DNA from: Bog-756 sp963737625
Lineage (GTDB): Bacteria > Actinomycetota > Acidimicrobiia > Acidimicrobiales > RAAP-2
Assembly (NCBI GenBank): GCA_963737625.1
Contig: CAVTTK010000002.1
Location: forward strand, 992,001-1,056,000
Length of the DNA stretch: 64,000 nucleotides
Direction of reading: 5' to 3'
Positions 25,022 to 34,035 of this stretch are shown here, one piece after another. Under the pieces are notes generated by a model. It saw only the letters and a program-made list of their open reading frames with translations, was not told the DNA's origin and made no database searches. The translations under genes and the position numbers were made by a program. Numbering within the stretch: the stretch's first letter is position 1; each line of letters starts with the position of its first letter.

Positions 25022-26658
25022 CCGTCGATGCCGTGATCGTGGGCTCGGGCCCGGGAGGCGCCACCGCGGCCGATGTGCTCACGGCTGCCGGCTGGTCGGT
25101 GGTCATCGTCGAGAAGGGTCGCAACCACCTCCTCGACCCGGACGATCTCAGCCAGCCGTCGTTCGACTACTCCAACGATGAGATCAAGTTCCACAGCCGG
25201 TACTTCCTCGGTCCCGACCCGCTCATCGAGCCGCGCACCTTCCGGAGCGAGGAGGCCGACGGTGACCACCTCCATGTGGGCGAGTTCAACTCGGTGCCGA
25301 CCACGGTCGGAGGTGGTGGTGTGCATGCCGACGGCAAGGTGCCGCGGTTCCGCCCCGACGACTTCCGGGTCCTGTCGCAGTTCGGCCCCCAGCCGGGGGC
25401 CGAGGTGGCTGACTGGCCCCTCGACTACGACGAGCTCGAGCCGTACTACGCCGAGGTGGAGCGGGCCATCGGGGTGGCCGGTACGGACGGGATCAACCCC
25501 TTCGCCGCACCGCGGTCGGGGCCGTTCCCCATGCCCTCGGGCGCGCCCATGTTCGGCGCCACCCGGTCCGCCGCCGCCGCCGAGCGCCTCGGCTACCACC
25601 CGTACCCGGCTCCGACCGCGGTCAACAGCGTCCCGTACGACTCTCGGCCGGCGTGCAACAACTGCGGCTTCTGCGCCTTCTTCGGGTGTCCCATCCACGC
25701 CAAGGGCGATCCCATCGCCATGCTGCAGCGCACCATGGCCACCGGTAGGGCCGAGCTGCTGGCCGAGACCTTCGTGTCCCGGGTGCGCATCGAGGGCCGC
25801 CGGGCCACGGGGGTCGACCTCGTGGGCCCCGGCGGTGTCGAGCGGTTCCTGGCCGCCCGCCACGTGATCGTGGCCGCCGGCGCCATCGAGACGCCCCGGC
25901 TCCTGCTCCTCTCTGGACTCGACCATCCCCTCATCGGCCGCTACCTGATGACCCACTTCCAGACGATCACGGCGGGCTCCATGCCCTACCGGACCTACGG
26001 GGAACGGGGTCGATCGGTCACCCACGTGCACGACGACATGATCGTGGGTGACGACGCCTCCCGGGCCGCCGCGGCCGAAGCGGGTTTGCCGTGGTTGCGG
26101 GGCGGGCTGGTCGAACACGGCGGGGGCGGCCTGCCCATCATGGAGGCCAAGCACCTCCCCTGGGGCGAGTACCACGCCGAGATGATGGCCAACTCGCCCA
26201 TCCGGCGGGGTCTGTGGGCCTTCATCATGCAGGGTGAGGACCTGCCCTACGCCACCAACCGCGTCGATCTCGACCCGACCGTTCGGGACGCCCGGGGCTT
26301 TCCCGTGGCCCGTGTCACCTACAAGCCGGGCCACCACGAGCTGGTGGCCTCGGCCCACTACGGCCCGAGGCTCATCGCCATCCTGGAGGAGATGGGAGCG
26401 GAGTGGACGGCGTCGACCACGTCGCCGGGGAAGGGCAATGCGTCGCTGCCGGATGCCATTCCCGAGTCCCGGCACAACATGGGGACGGTTCGGATGGGAC
26501 CCGATCCGGCCACCTCGGTGTGCGATCCCCGCGGACGGATCCACGATCTCGACAACGTGGTCATCGCCGACTCGTCGGTGTTCGTGACCTCGGCGGGTTA
26601 CGGGCCGACCCTGACGTTGGCCGCCCTGGCCGCCCGGGCCGCCCACCTGATGCTCTGA
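25018..26658 (+). CDS. GMC family FAD-dependent oxidoreductase
   Basis: 546 aa from ATG 25018. N-terminal FAD Rossmann motif GSGPGGATAADVL (about 9-21), GGGGVHADGK in the FAD-attachment region, a Cys-rich CNNCGFCAFFGC segment near residue 210 and the C-terminal substrate region with His in SRHNMGTVRMG. The usual second catalytic residue, Asn or His of the GxNPTLT motif, is Gly here (SAGYGPTLTLAAL), so the active site is atypical. The partner is the subunit-3 protein upstream. GMC enzymes oxidise alcohols of sugars, sterols or aliphatic compounds; a hydroxylated P450 product is an attractive but unproven substrate. Confidence 0.88.
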   Translation: MTVDAVIVGSGPGGATAADVLTAAGWSVVIVEKGRNHLLDPDDLSQPSFDYSNDEIKFHSRYFLGPDPLIEPRTFRSEEADGDHLHVGEFNSVPTTVGGGGVHADGKVPRFRPDDFRVLSQFGPQPGAEVADWPLDYDELEPYYAEVERAIGVAGTDGINPFAAPRSGPFPMPSGAPMFGATRSAAAAERLGYHPYPAPTAVNSVPYDSRPACNNCGFCAFFGCPIHAKGDPIAMLQRTMATGRAELLAETFVSRVRIEGRRATGVDLVGPGGVERFLAARHVIVAAGAIETPRLLLLSGLDHPLIGRYLMTHFQTITAGSMPYRTYGERGRSVTHVHDDMIVGDDASRAAAAEAGLPWLRGGLVEHGGGGLPIMEAKHLPWGEYHAEMMANSPIRRGLWAFIMQGEDLPYATNRVDLDPTVRDARGFPVARVTYKPGHHELVASAHYGPRLIAILEEMGAEWTASTTSPGKGNASLPDAIPESRHNMGTVRMGPDPATSVCDPRGRIHDLDNVVIADSSVFVTSAGYGPTLTLAALAARAAHLML

Positions 26659-26666
26659 GGTGACCC

Positions 26667-27896
26667 TCAGCCGGCGCCCCGGGTGAGGAGCAGGGTGCCG
26701 GCGATGGGCCCGCCTCCGTTGCTCACCGCGGCCACCTCGGGGAACGAGTCACCTCGTCGGTAGACCTGGCGGTCACCGCCCTGGCCCCGGAGTTGCACAC
26801 AGGCCTCATGAATGAGCCCGAACCCGTGCAGCCGCCCGCCCGAGAGCTGCCCTCCCGCCGTGTTGAGGGGGAGGACCCCCTGGCGCGAGATGGCCGTGCC
26901 GCCCTCGACGAAACTCCCGCTCTCGCCGCGACCACAGAACCCAAGGGCCTCCAGCCAGACCATGGCCAGGATGGAGAAGCCGTCGTAGAGCTGGGCCACG
27001 TCCACGTCGGTCGGTCGCAGTTCGGTGCGCTCCCACATCGAGGCGGCGGCGTCCCGGGCGGCCATGGTGGTGGGATCGTCGTACTGGTCCCAGCTGGCCC
27101 GCCCCCGCAGTGCTGTGCCCACGGCGTTGATATGACAGGCGGGATGGGGGGTGTCGGCGGCGTAGTCACGGTGGGACACCACGAGAGCAGTGGAGCCGTC
27201 CGACGGGGCGTCGCAGTCGAACAGGCACAACGGCGTCGAGATCATTCGGGCGGCCAGATAGTCCTCGAGGCTCAGGGGGTCACGGTAGACGGCCTTCGGA
27301 TTGTCGGCGGCGTTCCGGCGGCCGTTGACGGCGATCTGCCCCAGCTGCTCCCTGGTCAGGTCGAACTCGTGCATGCGCCGCTCCGCCACCAGGGCGAGCC
27401 AGTTGACGGCCGACACCGCTCCGAAGGGCAACGACCACTGCAGGAAACCGGAGAACCTCGGGGCGCCTCCGCCCCCCCCGCCCCCCCCGATGCCCTGGCG
27501 GCCCCCACTGCCCTGGGCCGTCGACTCCGACACCGTGCGGTAGACCAGCACGTGGCGGGCCAGGCCGGCCGCCACGGCCAGGGAGGCGGCGATGAGGGCA
27601 CGCATCTGACCCGGACCCTCACCGCCCCCGTCGTGCCAGTTGAGCCGGAGCCGGAGGGCGTCCTGGACCTCGGGGGAGGGGGGACCGCCGAAGCCGCCGG
27701 GTCCGGCGCCCATGCCCGGATAGGTGGCCAGCCCGTCGATGTCGTCCCGGGTCAGGCCGGCGTCAGCCACCGCGGCCAGGCAGGCGTCGACGGTGAGGTC
27801 GATGTCGGTCCGGCCGAGGTGCCGGCCCACGTCCGACTGGCCGATGCCCGAGATGACGGCCCGGCGCTCGAGCGGGGGCTCAGGGGCGGCGCTCAC
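26667..27896 (-). CDS. SCP-x/Ltp2-type thiolase-like protein (probable retro-aldolase)
   Basis: 409 aa from GTG 27896, overlapping the DUF35 gene as GTGA. Thiolase superfamily (AVISGIGQSDVGR; MRALIAASLAVAAGLARHVLV; AQLYDGFSILAMVWLEALGF; GGQLSGGRLHGFGLIHEAC). The position of the thiolase nucleophile Cys reads Gly/Ser, as in Ltp2, which cleaves a tertiary-alcohol steroid side chain by retro-aldol chemistry with Tyr residues; the Tyr of YDGFS is retained. Convergent by 8 bp with the GMC gene. An eight-Gly run near residue 137 is coded by two C8 tracts and forms a glycine loop. Assignment to Ltp2-like aldolases is an inference from motif and partner. Confidence 0.83.
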   Translation of the reverse strand: MSAAPEPPLERRAVISGIGQSDVGRHLGRTDIDLTVDACLAAVADAGLTRDDIDGLATYPGMGAGPGGFGGPPSPEVQDALRLRLNWHDGGGEGPGQMRALIAASLAVAAGLARHVLVYRTVSESTAQGSGGRQGIGGGGGGGGAPRFSGFLQWSLPFGAVSAVNWLALVAERRMHEFDLTREQLGQIAVNGRRNAADNPKAVYRDPLSLEDYLAARMISTPLCLFDCDAPSDGSTALVVSHRDYAADTPHPACHINAVGTALRGRASWDQYDDPTTMAARDAAASMWERTELRPTDVDVAQLYDGFSILAMVWLEALGFCGRGESGSFVEGGTAISRQGVLPLNTAGGQLSGGRLHGFGLIHEACVQLRGQGGDRQVYRRGDSFPEVAAVSNGGGPIAGTLLLTRGAG

Positions 27897-28330
27897 GATG
27901 GGCCGGCATCGTCTGCGGCGCCCACCGGTCGGAACAGCGGGAGGAACACGTCGTCGTTCTCCTCGAAGACCACTTCGACGGGCATGCCCGTGCGGACGTC
28001 CTCCGGCTCCATGTCGACCAGGTTGGTGGTCAGGCGTACGCTCTCCTGCTCGTCGATGGCCACCAGGCCGATGATGTACGGCTCGCTGCCCGGGATCCAG
28101 CCGTGGATGTTGACCGTGTGGGCCACCACGGTGGCCCGGCCACTGACCACTTCGGGCGTGACGTCTTCGGACAGGCACTCGGGGCACCGTGGTGCCGGAG
28201 GGTGCACGAAGTAGCGGCAGTGACGGCAACGGAGGAAGCGGAGGTGCCCGTCGGCGCCCCCGGTCCAGAAGAACCCGTTGTCGTCGTCGAGGCGGGGCAG
28301 GAGGCGGAAGGCGGGACCACGGGCTGTCAC
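27893..28330 (-). CDS. DUF35 OB-fold/zinc-ribbon protein
   Basis: 145 aa from GTG 28330. N-terminal helix, rubredoxin-like zinc ribbon CRHC and CPEC (about 35-52), then an OB fold (VVAHTVNIHGW onward). DUF35 proteins bind and activate partner thiolases or aldolases, as ChsH2-DUF35 does for Ltp2, and can bind acyl-CoA. Immediate overlap with the Ltp2-like gene strongly supports a complex. TAGGGT six bases before the GTG suggests a leaderless start. Confidence 0.88.
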   Translation of the reverse strand: MTARGPAFRLLPRLDDDNGFFWTGGADGHLRFLRCRHCRYFVHPPAPRCPECLSEDVTPEVVSGRATVVAHTVNIHGWIPGSEPYIIGLVAIDEQESVRLTTNLVDMEPEDVRTGMPVEVVFEENDDVFLPLFRPVGAADDAGPS

Positions 28331-28336
28331 GGGAGC

Positions 28337-28342
28337 ACCCTA
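28337..28342 (-). promoter_or_regulatory. Putative -10 element TAGGGT, leaderless start
   Basis: Minus-strand TAGGGT is followed by GCTCCC and GTG 28330. Confidence 0.45.
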
Positions 28343-28410
28343 GGCCGACCCGGCCGGTGGACGCCGGGTGGGGACCAGCAGGGCGAGGGACCAGCAGGGC
28401 GAGGGCTGTC

Positions 28411-29397
28411 TCACCGCCTCTCCAGCACTTCGGGATTGACCACGTTCAGCGGCCGCGCCCCGGCCATCAGGCGGCACAGGTCCTCGGCGATGAGTCGGGT
28501 GTGGTTGACCTCGGTGTTGTACGTCGCTCCACCGATGTGGGGGGTCAGCACGACCGAGGGGAACCCGGTGAGCGGGTGGTCGATGGCCAGTGACTCACCC
28601 TCGAAGTGGTCGAGTCCGGCGGCCGACACCTTGCCCGACCCCAGGGCCGCCACCAGGGCGTCGGTGTCGTGCAGGGCCGCCCGGGCGCTGTTGAGGAACA
28701 CGACGCCGTCCCGCATGGCGGCGAACTGCTCGGGGCCGATCATGCCCACGGTCTCGGGGGTCACGGGGGCGTGGAGGGACACCACGTCGGACCGTTCCAG
28801 AACCTCCTCGAGGGACACGGTCGGCTCGTCGGCATAGGGGTCGTAGGCGATGACCTCCATGCCCAGTCCCCGCAGGCGCCACCGAGTGGCCCGGGCCACC
28901 GCGCCGAGTCCGACCAGGCCGGCCACCCGGCCAGCCAGCTCCCAGGCCCGGAAGCGCTGGTAGGGAATCGTGCCGTCCCGGTAGATCTCTCCACGGCGGA
29001 CGTCGGCGTCCGCCCCCACCACGCCGCGGGTGGCGGCGAAGAGGAGGGCCACGGTCAGCTCGGCCACGGCGTCGGCGTTGCGCCCCGGGGCCCGGAGCAC
29101 GGGGATCCCGGCCGCGGTGGCGGCCGGGACATCCACATTGGTCGGATCGCCCCGACAGCTGCATACGGCCACCAGCGGCTGCTCGAAGAGGGGGCCGGCG
29201 CACCGGTCGCTCTCCACCACCACGATGGAAGCTCCCTCGGCGGCCACCCGCTCGGCCAGCTGCTCGGCGTTGTAGATGCGGAGGGTCGGCTGGTCCAGCC
29301 ACGAGTCGAGCGTCAGATCGGCCAGCTCGCCGAGGAGGTCGAGGCCCGGTCCGCGGACGGCGGCGGTCACCAAGGCCCTGGGTCGTTCATTGGGCAT
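28411..29397 (-). CDS. D-2-hydroxyacid dehydrogenase (phosphoglycerate dehydrogenase-like)
   Basis: 328 aa from ATG 29397. NAD-dependent D-2-hydroxyacid dehydrogenase fold: nucleotide motif GLVGLGAVARATRWRL (last Gly of GxGxxG is Ala), catalytic Arg in NSAR, Glu in DHFEGE and His in TPHIGGAT. It lacks the ACT regulatory domain of serine-pathway SerA, so a catabolic dehydrogenase for a sugar-derived hydroxyacid is more likely. Divergent from the FGGY kinase at 29502, which supports a shared sugar or polyol route. The substrate is unknown. Confidence 0.87.
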   Translation of the reverse strand: MPNERPRALVTAAVRGPGLDLLGELADLTLDSWLDQPTLRIYNAEQLAERVAAEGASIVVVESDRCAGPLFEQPLVAVCSCRGDPTNVDVPAATAAGIPVLRAPGRNADAVAELTVALLFAATRGVVGADADVRRGEIYRDGTIPYQRFRAWELAGRVAGLVGLGAVARATRWRLRGLGMEVIAYDPYADEPTVSLEEVLERSDVVSLHAPVTPETVGMIGPEQFAAMRDGVVFLNSARAALHDTDALVAALGSGKVSAAGLDHFEGESLAIDHPLTGFPSVVLTPHIGGATYNTEVNHTRLIAEDLCRLMAGARPLNVVNPEVLERR

Positions 29398-29501
29398 GGG
29401 CGGTGGTGGCTCCTCGCTGGGGCTCCGGCTCCCGGAACTTGGCCCGGCCTCGAGGCCGGTTCGCGTACATAATGGCGTCTCATGACGAGATTGTCAGGTT
29501 T

Positions 29502-30919
29502 ATGAGCCCGCCGTCCGGAGACGACTGCACCATCGGTGTGGATGTCGGCACCACCTCGGTCAAGGCGGTGGCCGTCGACGCACAGGGCCGAGTGGTGGCC
29601 CGGACCCGGGTGGCCCACTCGGTGGGAACGCCGTCCGCCGAGTTGTTGGAGCACGACGTCTCCCGGGCCTGGCGTCGGGGCCCGAGGAAGGCGTTCGCCA
29701 CGGTCTCCGCGGGGCTGGACGGGCCCGCCGCCGGTGTCGTGGTGACCTCGATGGTTCCCTCCATCACCGCCGTCGACCGCCGGTTCGCGCCGCTGCTGCC
29801 GGGTCTGCTGTACGGCGACGCACGGGCCGCCGGGCCTGACGAGCCCGGGGGGGAGTCCCTGCCGACGTGGTCCGACGCCAGTCGGCCGAGCGGTACCAGG
29901 GCCAGCGGATGCTGGCGTGGGCCGTGCAGCAGCGCCCCGGCGCCCGGGGCTATTGGAACTGCCAGGCCACGGCGACCCATGCCCTGACCGGCGTGCCGGC
30001 GGTGGACCAGGCCACGGCCACGTCGTTCGGCGCCCTCTACGAGGGGGGACGGTGGGACCGGGGGGCTCTGGCCGGTATGGGCGTGGAGGAGAGCCAGCTG
30101 CCGGTGGTGGGCGGCATGGGCGAGGGGTTGGGCACCGTGCCCGGTACCCCCACGGTCTTCGCCGGCGGCTCCATCGACGCCTTCTGCGAGCAGATCGTGG
30201 CCGGCGCCAACCGACCCGGCGACGTGCTGGTGATCTTCGGGGCCACGCTCATCGTCTGGGTGGTGGCCGAGGAGTGGCGTGACGTGCCCGGCCTGACCAC
30301 CCTGCCCAACATCATGGCCGGACAGGTGATGATCGGGGGCCCGAGCAACGCCGGCGCCCTCTTCGCCGACTGGGCCCGGACGATGACGGGCGGTCCGTCC
30401 CGCCCGAAGGCGACGGAGAGCGGCACCGAGGCCGACGAACCCGTTCGGCCGGGTGACCCGTCCCGGGTCCCGGTGTGGCTGCCGTACCTGCGGGGGGAGC
30501 GGACCCCGTTCCACGATCCCTCGCTGCGCTCGAGCCTCCACGGACTGGACATCGCCCAGGGGCCGGACTCCGTGCTGAGGGCCGCCCATGAGGCCAGCGG
30601 TTTCGTGGTCCGTCGCATCATCGACCGGTCCGGGTTCGGGGCCAAGAGGATTGTGGCCACGGGCGGTGGCTCCCGCTCCCTCCCGTGGATGCAGGCCGTG
30701 GCCGACGCCACGGGTCTCCCTGTCGACACGGTGGCGGTGTCCGAGGGAGCGGCCCTCGGGGCGGCATTCCTGGCTCGCATGGCCGCGGGCCGGGAGACGT
30801 CGTTTGACGCCGCCGACGCTTGGTCCCGGACCGGCCGCCGGATCGACCCCGACCCTCGCTGGACCGAAGCCGCCGACGGACGGTTCCAGCAGTTCCAGAC
30901 CCTGAGTCCCCCAGGCTAG
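29502..30919 (+). pseudogene. FGGY-family carbohydrate kinase, frameshifted
   Basis: Two frames make one kinase of about 472 aa. The first (from ATG 29502; 29472 is an alternative) contains GVDVGTTSVKAVAVDAQGRV, the phosphate-binding N-domain. It loses frame at a run of seven G (29847-29853). The second continues ADVVRRQSAERYQGQRMLAW through FAGGSIDAFCEQ (catalytic Asp) and ATGGGSRSLPWMQAVAD. Five or eight Gs would restore the frame. FGGY kinases phosphorylate sugars or polyols such as xylulose, ribulose or glycerol. All motifs are conserved on both sides, so a sequencing error or very recent lesion is more likely than old decay. Confidence 0.82.
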
Positions 30920-30943
30920 GAATCTCACCCTCATGTCGAGGTC

Positions 30944-30967
30944 GAGGGTTGCGGGTTCCCGGCCCTC
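30944..30967. terminator. Nested hairpin between convergent genes
   Basis: GAGGG-TTG-CGGG-TT-CCCG-G-CCCTC folds as a stem with a small internal bulge, in the 77-bp gap between the convergent kinase and alcohol dehydrogenase genes. Confidence 0.4.
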
Positions 30968-30996
30968 TGACCAGGGACCCTCCCGGTAGTCCTGGT

Positions 30997-32256
30997 TCAG
31001 GCCGGCTGGCCGGCCGGCATCCCGTTGGGAACGAAGGTGGCCTTCAGCACGCCGCTGTCCTCCGGCCGGGCCAGGGTCTTGAGCGCTCCCCACCAGTCCT
31101 CCAGGGGATAGCGGTGGGTCACCATCGAGGTCAGATCGATCCGACCGTCGGTGACCAGACCGAGGTAGTGCTCGATGGCGTGGCGTCGGGTGCCTTCGAA
31201 CTCCTCCATGGCGAAGGCGTTGGAGCCCACGATGGTCAGCTCTTTGAAGTAGACGGGTGTCCACTCCCAGCGCCCGGGAACGGCTACGCCGGTGTAGACC
31301 AGCCGGCCCCGCTCAGCCAGCACGCGTACCCCCACCTCGAAGGTCTCGGGTTTGGCCACCGAGTCGTAGACCACGTCGACGTGGCCGGGGTGGGCCATGG
31401 GCAGACCGTCGAGCGCGGCGTGGAGCACGCCGCCCGACCAGTCGGCCAGGGCTTCCACCAGGGCCAGCCGGGGCTCGTGGGCGAAGACCGCCGACGCCCC
31501 GAACTCCTTGGCCTTCTCGACCTGGGCGGGGAACCTCGCCACCACCGCCACCTCCACCTCCGGGTAGAGGGCGTGGAGGATGGCCACGCTGGCCAGGCCC
31601 AGAGCCCCGGCCCCGAAGACCACGACCCTCCCCTGCGGCGGCGGGGGATGGCGCACGATGGCGTGGAACGACACCGAGAAGGGGTCCGAGAGGACGGCGG
31701 CCTCGTCAGAGATGCCGTCGGGCACGGGGAAGAGCATGGAGGAGTGGGTGGCCAACAGCTCGGCCCAGGCTCCCGGCGCACCGGTCACCACGCCGATGTG
31801 GACGCCGGGGCTGATGTCGCCCTTGGTGAAGGACCAGCACATGTTGAGGTCGCCGGCCCGGCACGGCGGGCACAGGGGCTGGATCCCGCGGGGGGCACAG
31901 CTCAACCAGGGGTTGAGGACGACGCGTCGACCTACCTCCACGTCACGGGCCTCTGGGCCCAGAGCCACCACCTCGGCCACCACCTCGTGGCCGGGTACGT
32001 GGGGCAGTGAGGAGAAGGCGGCCATGGGGTTGTCGATGTCCCCGTCATGGAAGTCCCCGAGCACCAGCTTGGCGTCGGAGCCGCACACCCCCGACAGGAT
32101 CGGCCGGGTGACCACCCAGTCGGGATGGATGGGATGGGCATCGTCCATCTCATGGAGGCCGAAGGGCAGGGCGGCCAGCCTCTCCTCCAGCTCGTCGACC
32201 GGTGCCGGGCGCCGTTCGTCGGGGTCGGGGCGGGCTCCGAACACCAGGGCCTTCAT
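30997..32256 (-). CDS. Zinc-dependent alcohol dehydrogenase family protein
   Basis: 419 aa from ATG 32256, overlapping the SDR stop as ATGA. Medium-chain dehydrogenase: catalytic zinc ligands Cys in GVCGSD and His-Glu in GHEVV, a structural-zinc region CAPRGIQPLCPPC...MC, and the nucleotide fold VVVFGAGALGLASVAIL. The long N-terminal part (about 60 residues before the first zinc ligand) and a two-Cys-cluster loop are like formaldehyde or threonine-type dehydrogenases. It oxidises an alcohol with NAD(P). Part of a minus-strand operon with the SDR and perhaps the PIG-L gene. The substrate is unknown. Confidence 0.88.
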   Translation of the reverse strand: MKALVFGARPDPDERRPAPVDELEERLAALPFGLHEMDDAHPIHPDWVVTRPILSGVCGSDAKLVLGDFHDGDIDNPMAAFSSLPHVPGHEVVAEVVALGPEARDVEVGRRVVLNPWLSCAPRGIQPLCPPCRAGDLNMCWSFTKGDISPGVHIGVVTGAPGAWAELLATHSSMLFPVPDGISDEAAVLSDPFSVSFHAIVRHPPPPQGRVVVFGAGALGLASVAILHALYPEVEVAVVARFPAQVEKAKEFGASAVFAHEPRLALVEALADWSGGVLHAALDGLPMAHPGHVDVVYDSVAKPETFEVGVRVLAERGRLVYTGVAVPGRWEWTPVYFKELTIVGSNAFAMEEFEGTRRHAIEHYLGLVTDGRIDLTSMVTHRYPLEDWWGALKTLARPEDSGVLKATFVPNGMPAGQPA

Positions 32257-33092
32257 GATGGGCTGTCGGGGGTCACCGGAGGAGCGGTCTCGGCCATGGC
32301 CCGCATCCCGGCCATGAACCCCTCGATGTCCCTCGTCTTCATCTCCACGACTGCCTTCATGTCGGGAACATAGTGCTCGAACCGGTCGCTGGTGATGCTC
32401 TCGACGATGCCCACGGCGCCCTCCTCCGGTGGAGCCAAGGGACCTGAATAGGGGGCGGCGTCGTTGTCGGGTTGGTCCCAGATCTCCGTGTCGAAGGCAC
32501 CGGGCAGAATGAGTTTGACCGAGACGCCGGTAGCCCAGAGGTCGACGGCCAGGGACTCGCTCCATCCGGCCAGGGCGAACTTGGAGGCGCTGTAGGCAGC
32601 TTCGGAGGTGATGCCCAGGCGGCCCCCCATGCTCGACACGTTGACCACCGTCCCCGAGCCGCGCTCCAACATCCGGGGGAGCAGGGCCAAGGTGATGGCC
32701 ACCGGGGAGAAGAAGTTCACCGTCATGGTCCGTTCGACCTCGGCCATGGTGAGGCGCTGGGCCGGGCGACGCATGGGGATGGCGGCGTTGTTGACCACGA
32801 CGTCGAGGGGCCCCAGCTCGTCCCAGATGTGCAGGGCCAACGCCGCCGCCGACTCGGTATCGCCGAGGTCGGCCGACCACGCCCTCGACCGCGGGGCGGT
32901 CAGCCGGCAGTCCTCGGCCACCTCCTCCAAGCGGTCGGCCCGTCGGGCCACCAGTGCCACGGTCGTCCCCCCGGCCGCCAGGAGGCGGGCGGTGGCTGCG
33001 CCGATACCCGACGACGCCCCGGTTACCAGGGCCACCGCCCCGGCACCCAACGTCGGCGCGGTGTGCGCCGTGGTGGGGCTGGTGTCGGTCAC
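32253..33092 (-). CDS. SDR family oxidoreductase
   Basis: 279 aa from GTG 33092. Cofactor motif TGASSGIG, VVNNAAIPM, catalytic Ser in NVSSMGGRLG and YSASK. It is a paralogue of the SDR at 15618-16433, with the same ALLPRMLERGSGTVV segment and a similar C-terminal helix. Both may act on analogous hydroxylated intermediates. Translationally coupled to the downstream alcohol dehydrogenase. Confidence 0.87.
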   Translation of the reverse strand: MTDTSPTTAHTAPTLGAGAVALVTGASSGIGAATARLLAAGGTTVALVARRADRLEEVAEDCRLTAPRSRAWSADLGDTESAAALALHIWDELGPLDVVVNNAAIPMRRPAQRLTMAEVERTMTVNFFSPVAITLALLPRMLERGSGTVVNVSSMGGRLGITSEAAYSASKFALAGWSESLAVDLWATGVSVKLILPGAFDTEIWDQPDNDAAPYSGPLAPPEEGAVGIVESITSDRFEHYVPDMKAVVEMKTRDIEGFMAGMRAMAETAPPVTPDSPS

Positions 33093-33138
33093 GGTCGGAA
33101 CCGGCTCGGCGGTCGGGGGACGGCAACGACGGGCTGGA

Positions 33139-33943
33139 TCATGGGGCCGAGGTTACGCCGTCCCAGCCCGGGGGCGGAGGGCTGAGTCGCCAGTACTGCT
33201 CGGGCGTATTGGCCGCCAGGTGCTCGGACAGGTGCATGTCGCGCTCGGAGGGGGCCGTACTGACTGACGTAGGCCATGATGGCGATGCGCTTGGCCTCCA
33301 TGTCCGGCCGGACCGGTACCACGGCGGGCGTCGGCCACAGGCCGCCGGTGACGAGGGTGGAGATCCGCCGGGCCAACATTCCGGGTAGGTGCTTGTATCC
33401 GGCGTCCTCGTAACAGAACCACTCCGGCCGGGGACGGAGGCCCTGGGCGCCGAGGTCCTGCTCCCCGGTGCGGGCCAGAAGTCGTTCCCGGACTGCGAGG
33501 CCGGCACGGTGGGAGAGCACGTGGTCCGGGTGGGCCAGGCCCATGGGCAGGAACACGGCACTGGGTGTGGCGGCCACGATGGCCCGCTCCAGGACCAGGG
33601 CGACCTCGGCGGGTTCGGGTCGCTCCGAGGGGGCCAGATACTGGGAGTCGGAGAAGTCGAGCCAGACCGGCTCCGCCGCCAGCGAGGCCATGGCCGCCCG
33701 ATCCTCCACCTGTCGGGCCCCGACCACGTCGTCCCCGGCGACGAAGCCGCCGGCGGCGTCCCACCCGGTCACCTCGTCGGGGTAGGCCGGTGGACGCCCG
33801 CCCATGACCGTGATCACGGTGCTCCCCGAATAGGTGCCGAGCAGATGGGCGGTGCCGAGGGCGGCATCGTCGAAGTGGGGGGACACGACGACGACCTTCT
33901 CCCACGTCGAGGGGTCGAGCAGCCCCCACAGCTCCTTGTCCAT
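33139..33943 (-). pseudogene. PIG-L (LmbE-like) deacetylase, frameshifted near the 3' end
   Basis: ATG 33943. Zinc ligands are His and Asp in SPHFDDAALG (about 21-30) and the second His in AHPDHVLSH. Members remove N-acetyl groups from GlcNAc conjugates such as mycothiol precursors or glycolipids. As read, the frame runs on to 33089 with an unnatural Arg/Ala-rich tail after SQYGP. Dropping one base from the G5 run at 33250-33254 restores SERDMHLSEHLAANTPEQYW and a stop at 33139, giving about 267 aa, a normal family end. TACGCT six bases before the ATG suggests leaderless initiation. Probably first gene of the operon with the SDR and dehydrogenase. Confidence 0.8.
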
Positions 33944-33949
33944 GGGCGC

Positions 33950-33955
33950 AGCGTA
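33950..33955 (-). promoter_or_regulatory. Putative -10 element TACGCT, leaderless start
   Basis: Minus-strand TACGCT is followed by GCGCCC and ATG 33943. Confidence 0.45.
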
Positions 33956-34035
33956 GTGACGGCCGTACTGGGAGGGTGTTCCGTATGCGGCGGCTGCCCG
34001 GTCACCGGCGGTCCGGCCCGAACGGCGCCCTTCGC

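Noticed and set aside
27472..27488. Frameshift at the two C8 runs in the Ltp2-like gene
   Set aside because: The reading frame and conserved segments continue unbroken on both sides; only a poly-glycine loop results.
29847..29853. Programmed ribosomal frameshift in the FGGY kinase
   Set aside because: The G7 run has no slippery-codon context or downstream stimulatory structure that I can see. Similar losses in five nearby unrelated genes make indel error or decay the better explanation.
33089..33139. Naive C terminus of the PIG-L gene ending at 33089
   Set aside because: The frame after the G5 run is Arg/Ala/Pro-rich, while the other frame gives SERDMHLSEHLAANTPEQYW and a stop at 33139, a natural family ending.
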